From Kiritimatiellia bacterium (GTDB lineage: Bacteria; Verrucomicrobiota; Kiritimatiellia; JAAZAB01): a DNA stretch of 7,629 nucleotides. Made by a program: the position numbers and the translations under genes. Numbering within the stretch: position 1 is the stretch's first letter; the number at the start of each line of letters is the position of its first letter. This document shows positions 5,921-7,629 of the stretch, in pieces. The stretch is from assembly GCA_018400335.1 (NCBI GenBank), contig JAGYMT010000066.1, positions 1 through 7,629 on the forward strand, written 5' to 3'. The notes beneath the pieces were generated by a model. That model worked only from the letters and a program-made list of their open reading frames with translations, searched no databases and was not told where the DNA came from.

Positions 5921-7065
5921 GGGAGGCCCTCCGCTTCCGCGCTCCTGATGATGATGCCGGCGACACGATCAATATCCTCGCGGGAATGGGCCAGAGTGAC
6001 GGAAAGTCTCAGCCTCGCGGTTCCCTCCGGCACGGTCGGCGGACGAATCGCGATTGCCGCTATGCCGTTCTCGCGCAGGCGTTCCGAAAGGGCCAGGACC
6101 TTGTGGTTGTCGCCCACGATAACAGGAATTATCTGGCTTTGCGAAGGACCTGTATCCAGTCCCGCTTCCTTCAGTCGTTTCCTGAACAATTGCGCGCGGT
6201 CCAGCAGTTCCGGGCCCCATTCGGGGTGTGCCTCGATTTCATCGAGCGCTCCGAGCGCGGCGCCGGCAACGGCGGGCGGCATGGCGGTGCTGAAAATGAA
6301 AGGGCGGGATCTGTTGACCAGCAGCTGCCTCATGGGTTCCGAGCAGGCGACGAAGCCGCCGTACGCTCCGAACGCCTTGCTCAGCGTGCCCATGCACAGG
6401 TTCACGGACTTCTCCAGTCCGCCGGCTTTCACGAGGCCCGCGCCGCCCGGACCGAAGATTCCGGTTGCATGCGCCTCGTCCACCATCAGCATCGCGTCTC
6501 GGCAGCGGACGAGGTCCGCGATATCACCCAATGGCGCGATGTCGCCATCCATGCTGAATACCGATTCCGTGATGACGAGGCAGCGCCTGCCGTCCGGTAT
6601 CTTCGCCAGAATGCCGGAGAGATGGTTCACATCATTATGCCGGAACCGAAGAAGCGTTGCGCGGCTCAGGATCGCCGCGTCAACAATGCTCGCATGCGCG
6701 AGCTTGTCGGCGACAGCGTAATCGTCGCGTCCGAGCACGGCGGGCAGGAGCCCGGCGTTCGCCATGTAGCCGGTCCCGAACAGCAGCGCGGACGGATAGC
6801 CTTTCAAGGCCGCGAGGCGGGCTTCGAGCTCCTCGTGGCAGGGGAGAGTGCCGGTCACGAGTCGCGAGGCGCCGCAGCCCGCGCCATATTGCCGAAGCGC
6901 AGCCTCAGCCCGGGCCGCCACGATGGGCGAGCGGGCGAGGTTCAGGTAGTCGTTGGAGGAGAGGTTGAGCAAGCTTCCGCGTTCCGGGCGAGAACGTGTG
7001 CGCCGCTCAAGGCCGCGGCGCCGAAGCTCATCCAGCTCCGGGTTAATCCATGTCTCTCCGGTCAT
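5917..7065 (-). CDS. bioF: 8-Amino-7-oxononanoate synthase (KAPA synthase)
   Basis: BioF is a PLP-dependent alpha-oxoamine synthase that condenses L-alanine with pimeloyl-ACP or pimeloyl-CoA to give KAPA and CO2. The 382-residue length fits. SSNDYLNLA (36-44), GAGCGASRLVTGT (61-73), and FGTGYMANAG (96-105) are classical. His124 stacks on the cofactor ring, ESVFSMDGD is at 167-175, and DEAHATGIFG (196-205) holds Asp196 and His199. TLSKAFGAYGGF (227-238) carries the PLP Lys230. Sister enzymes such as 2-amino-3-ketobutyrate CoA ligase share this fold, but the neighbours bioH, bioC and bioD settle the role. The ATG at 7065 has GGAGAG 8 nt upstream. It is the first gene of the operon. bioB, which often precedes bioF, is absent here. 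Confidence 0.96.
   Translation of the reverse strand: MTGETWINPELDELRRRGLERRTRSRPERGSLLNLSSNDYLNLARSPIVAARAEAALRQYGAGCGASRLVTGTLPCHEELEARLAALKGYPSALLFGTGYMANAGLLPAVLGRDDYAVADKLAHASIVDAAILSRATLLRFRHNDVNHLSGILAKIPDGRRCLVITESVFSMDGDIAPLGDIADLVRCRDAMLMVDEAHATGIFGPGGAGLVKAGGLEKSVNLCMGTLSKAFGAYGGFVACSEPMRQLLVNRSRPFIFSTAMPPAVAGAALGALDEIEAHPEWGPELLDRAQLFRKRLKEAGLDTGPSQSQIIPVIVGDNHKVLALSERLRENGIAAIAIRPPTVPEGTARLRLSVTLAHSREDIDRVAGIIIRSAEAEGLP
5928..5932 (-). promoter_or_regulatory. Shine-Dalgarno for bioH (decides the GTG start)
   Basis: On the minus strand GGAGG lies 7 nt before the GTG at 5920, inside the last codons of bioF. This supports the GTG start. GGAG is followed at once by GGC and CTCC, so a small 4-bp hairpin could cover the ribosome site until ribosomes finishing bioF open it. 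That is a possible coupling device. Confidence 0.7.
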
Positions 7066-7073
7066 CTCTTTTT

Positions 7074-7079
7074 CTCTCC
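7074..7079 (-). promoter_or_regulatory. Shine-Dalgarno for bioF (decides the start)
   Basis: GGAGAG on the minus strand lies 8 nt before the ATG at 7065, a good match and spacing. It supports this start for bioF. Confidence 0.75.
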
Positions 7080-7110
7080 AGTGAGGTTGCCGCTAAACAG
7101 TTGAAATGGA

Positions 7111-7125
7111 ATCACGGTAAGTGAT
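7111..7125. promoter_or_regulatory. Small inverted repeat near the predicted bioF start site
   Basis: ATCAC (7111-7115) and GTGAT (7121-7125) pair perfectly around GGTAA. The site falls just downstream of the transcription start predicted for bioF (about 7129), where a repressor could act, or it could form a small hairpin in the leader. Five paired bases is weak evidence. Confidence 0.25.
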
Positions 7126-7135
7126 CGAGTCGTCA

Positions 7136-7165
7136 AGCATAGCAATACCGGTTTGGCTTGAGCAA
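7136..7165 (-). promoter_or_regulatory. Candidate sigma70-type promoter for the bioFHCD operon
   Basis: On the minus strand TTGCTC (7165-7160) is followed after 18 nt by TATGCT (7141-7136). Each hexamer matches consensus at four positions. Transcription would start near 7129, leaving a leader of about 64 nt before bioF. The -35 box sits inside the palindrome at 7148-7176. It is the best promoter-like pair I found upstream of bioF. Confidence 0.4.
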
Positions 7166-7176
7166 GAAAAACCCGG
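7148..7176. promoter_or_regulatory. Imperfect 29-bp palindrome over the bioF -35 region (candidate operator)
   Basis: The core CTTGAGCAAG (7157-7166) is CTTG-AG-CAAG. The outer arms are CCGGTTT (7148-7154) and AAACCCGG (7169-7176), which pair with one extra C. The whole element covers the -35 box and part of the spacer of the candidate bioF promoter, a common place for a repressor. It is not the BirA operator as I know it (TTGTAAACC spaced from GGTTTACA) nor the BioR site. It could also be a site for the divergent gene. Confidence 0.4.
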
Positions 7177-7229
7177 CGCAGAAATCCTGCAAAGGGATGA
7201 AAGAAATCAAAGAAATGCAAAAAAATGTA

Positions 7230-7258
7230 TTGACATCTTTACGATATTAATCAAGATA
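7230..7258 (+). promoter_or_regulatory. Candidate sigma70-type promoter for the rightward TPR-like gene
   Basis: A perfect TTGACA (7230-7235) is followed after 17 nt by AAGATA (7253-7258), or after 18 nt by AGATAT. The -35 is ideal, the -10 weak. It lies in an AT-rich patch and would start RNA near 7265, upstream of the open frame that begins at 7300. No ATG in that frame follows. Confidence 0.45.
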
Positions 7259-7326
7259 TCTACCGCAATTGTTATGAAAGGAATGGATGTGAGCCATGAG
7301 CAAGTCAGCGGGTCAGTGCTGATTGT

Positions 7327-7629
7327 CTGAAGCCGCTTTTTCCCCAAAAGTCAAGCTCATTCCATTTTCCCTTCATCATTCCCCGTTCCGCGTTCATCAT
7401 TCTGTTTTCCGTTCTCTTTTCCCTTCTCTTCCTTCCCGCTCTTCTCGCGCAGGATGCGCCTGAGTCCTCGCCCGCCGATTTGGCGTGGAAGGAGGCGCGC
7501 GCCGCGCTCGAGAAGCGGCAATTCCAGGACGCTCAGAAGAAGTTCGACGATTTCCTCCGCCGCTACCTCTCCGACCCGCGCGCTCAGGAAGCGCGCATCT
7601 TCTCCGCCATCTGCGATTACCGGCAGAAG
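7327..7629 (+). CDS. Exported TPR-like protein, N-terminal part (start uncertain, cut by window edge)
   Basis: The frame is open from 7300 to the right edge. From 7327 it reads a 20-residue polar head, then a strongly hydrophobic stretch SAFIILFSVLFSLLFLPALL, then AQDAPESSPAD, a credible signal peptide with cleavage after Ala-41 (LLA|QD). There is no lipobox Cys. After it come helical segments such as WKEARAALEKRQFQDAQKKF and FLRRYLSDPRAQEARIFSAI, alike in character to the paired helices of TPR or tol-pal/YfiO-type proteins that act in the periplasm or envelope. No ATG, GTG or TTG occurs in frame before the signal peptide. The only upstream candidates are CTG (7327 or 7402) or ATT/ATC codons. 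The coordinate 7327 is therefore a placeholder. A frameshift in the sequence, a rare start codon or a repeat inserted over the 5' end would each explain this. Function is unknown. Confidence 0.65.
   Translation, partial: MKPLFPQKSSSFHFPFIIPRSAFIILFSVLFSLLFLPALLAQDAPESSPADLAWKEARAALEKRQFQDAQKKFDDFLRRYLSDPRAQEARIFSAICDYRQK
7372..7402. repeat. Direct repeat TTCATCATTC in a pyrimidine-rich tract
   Basis: Two exact copies of TTCATCATTC at 7372-7381 and 7393-7402, 21 nt apart, lie in a pyrimidine-rich tract running from about 7357 to 7440. A shorter TCATTC at 7357-7362 begins the tract. It overlaps the stretch that encodes the signal peptide of the TPR-like gene and resembles in style the degenerate repeats of the 3030-3645 gap. 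Confidence 0.6.

Noticed and set aside
5905..7104. Plus-strand frame of 399 codons
   Set aside because: It mirrors bioF, whose motifs and ribosome site are clear. The antisense product has no recognisable domain.
7121..7330. Plus-strand frame of 69 codons upstream of the TPR-like gene
   Set aside because: It crosses the candidate bioF promoter and palindrome, is in a different frame from the TPR-like gene and has no domain. It is noted only because its late ATGs (7274, 7283) could have been the TPR start if a frameshift exists.

Overview
The window looks like a chromosomal segment of a GC-rich, Gram-negative-type bacterium, most likely a member of the PVC group (Chlamydiae, Verrucomicrobia, Lentisphaerae, Kiritimatiellae and relatives). 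The main reason is SecA. Its last helicase motif reads [14 protein letters not shown], with Cys where most bacterial SecA proteins have Ala or Ser, as I recall from chlamydial and related sequences. It also carries a long extra stretch between DEAD motor motifs. This placement comes from motif memory, not from a tree.

Layout. Positions 1-2042 (minus) hold the first 680 codons of secA, cut by the window edge. Positions 2055-3029 (minus) hold galE, only 12 nt upstream of secA, so the two are probably co-transcribed. Positions 3030-3645 form a 616-bp intergenic region that is much more AT-rich than the genes. I see no convincing gene in it, but it holds several unrelated degenerate short repeats and inverted repeats. 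Positions 3646-7065 (minus) are a compact biotin operon, bioF-bioH-bioC-bioD in order of transcription. Its three junctions each overlap by 4 nt (GTGA, ATGA, ATGA). Positions 7066-7326 are a divergent intergenic region with candidate promoters for bioF (minus) and for a rightward gene, and an imperfect 29-bp palindrome over the bioF -35 region. From about 7327 to the right edge (plus) is the 5' part of an exported, TPR-like protein whose reading frame has no ATG, GTG or TTG start before its signal peptide.

Function. BioC methylates malonyl-ACP to prime pimelate synthesis, BioH removes the methyl group, BioF makes 8-amino-7-oxononanoate (KAPA), and BioD closes the ureido ring to dethiobiotin. 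BioA (KAPA to DAPA) and BioB (dethiobiotin to biotin) are not in the window and must be elsewhere or replaced. GalE interconverts UDP-glucose and UDP-galactose for envelope glycans. SecA powers protein export. galE-secA and the biotin genes have no evident functional link.

I see no CRISPR array, transposase, integrase, rRNA or tRNA. No clearly novel multi-gene system is visible. The most unusual features are the repeat-rich intergenic region, the start-less TPR gene over a pyrimidine repeat, and the candidate operator of the biotin operon.
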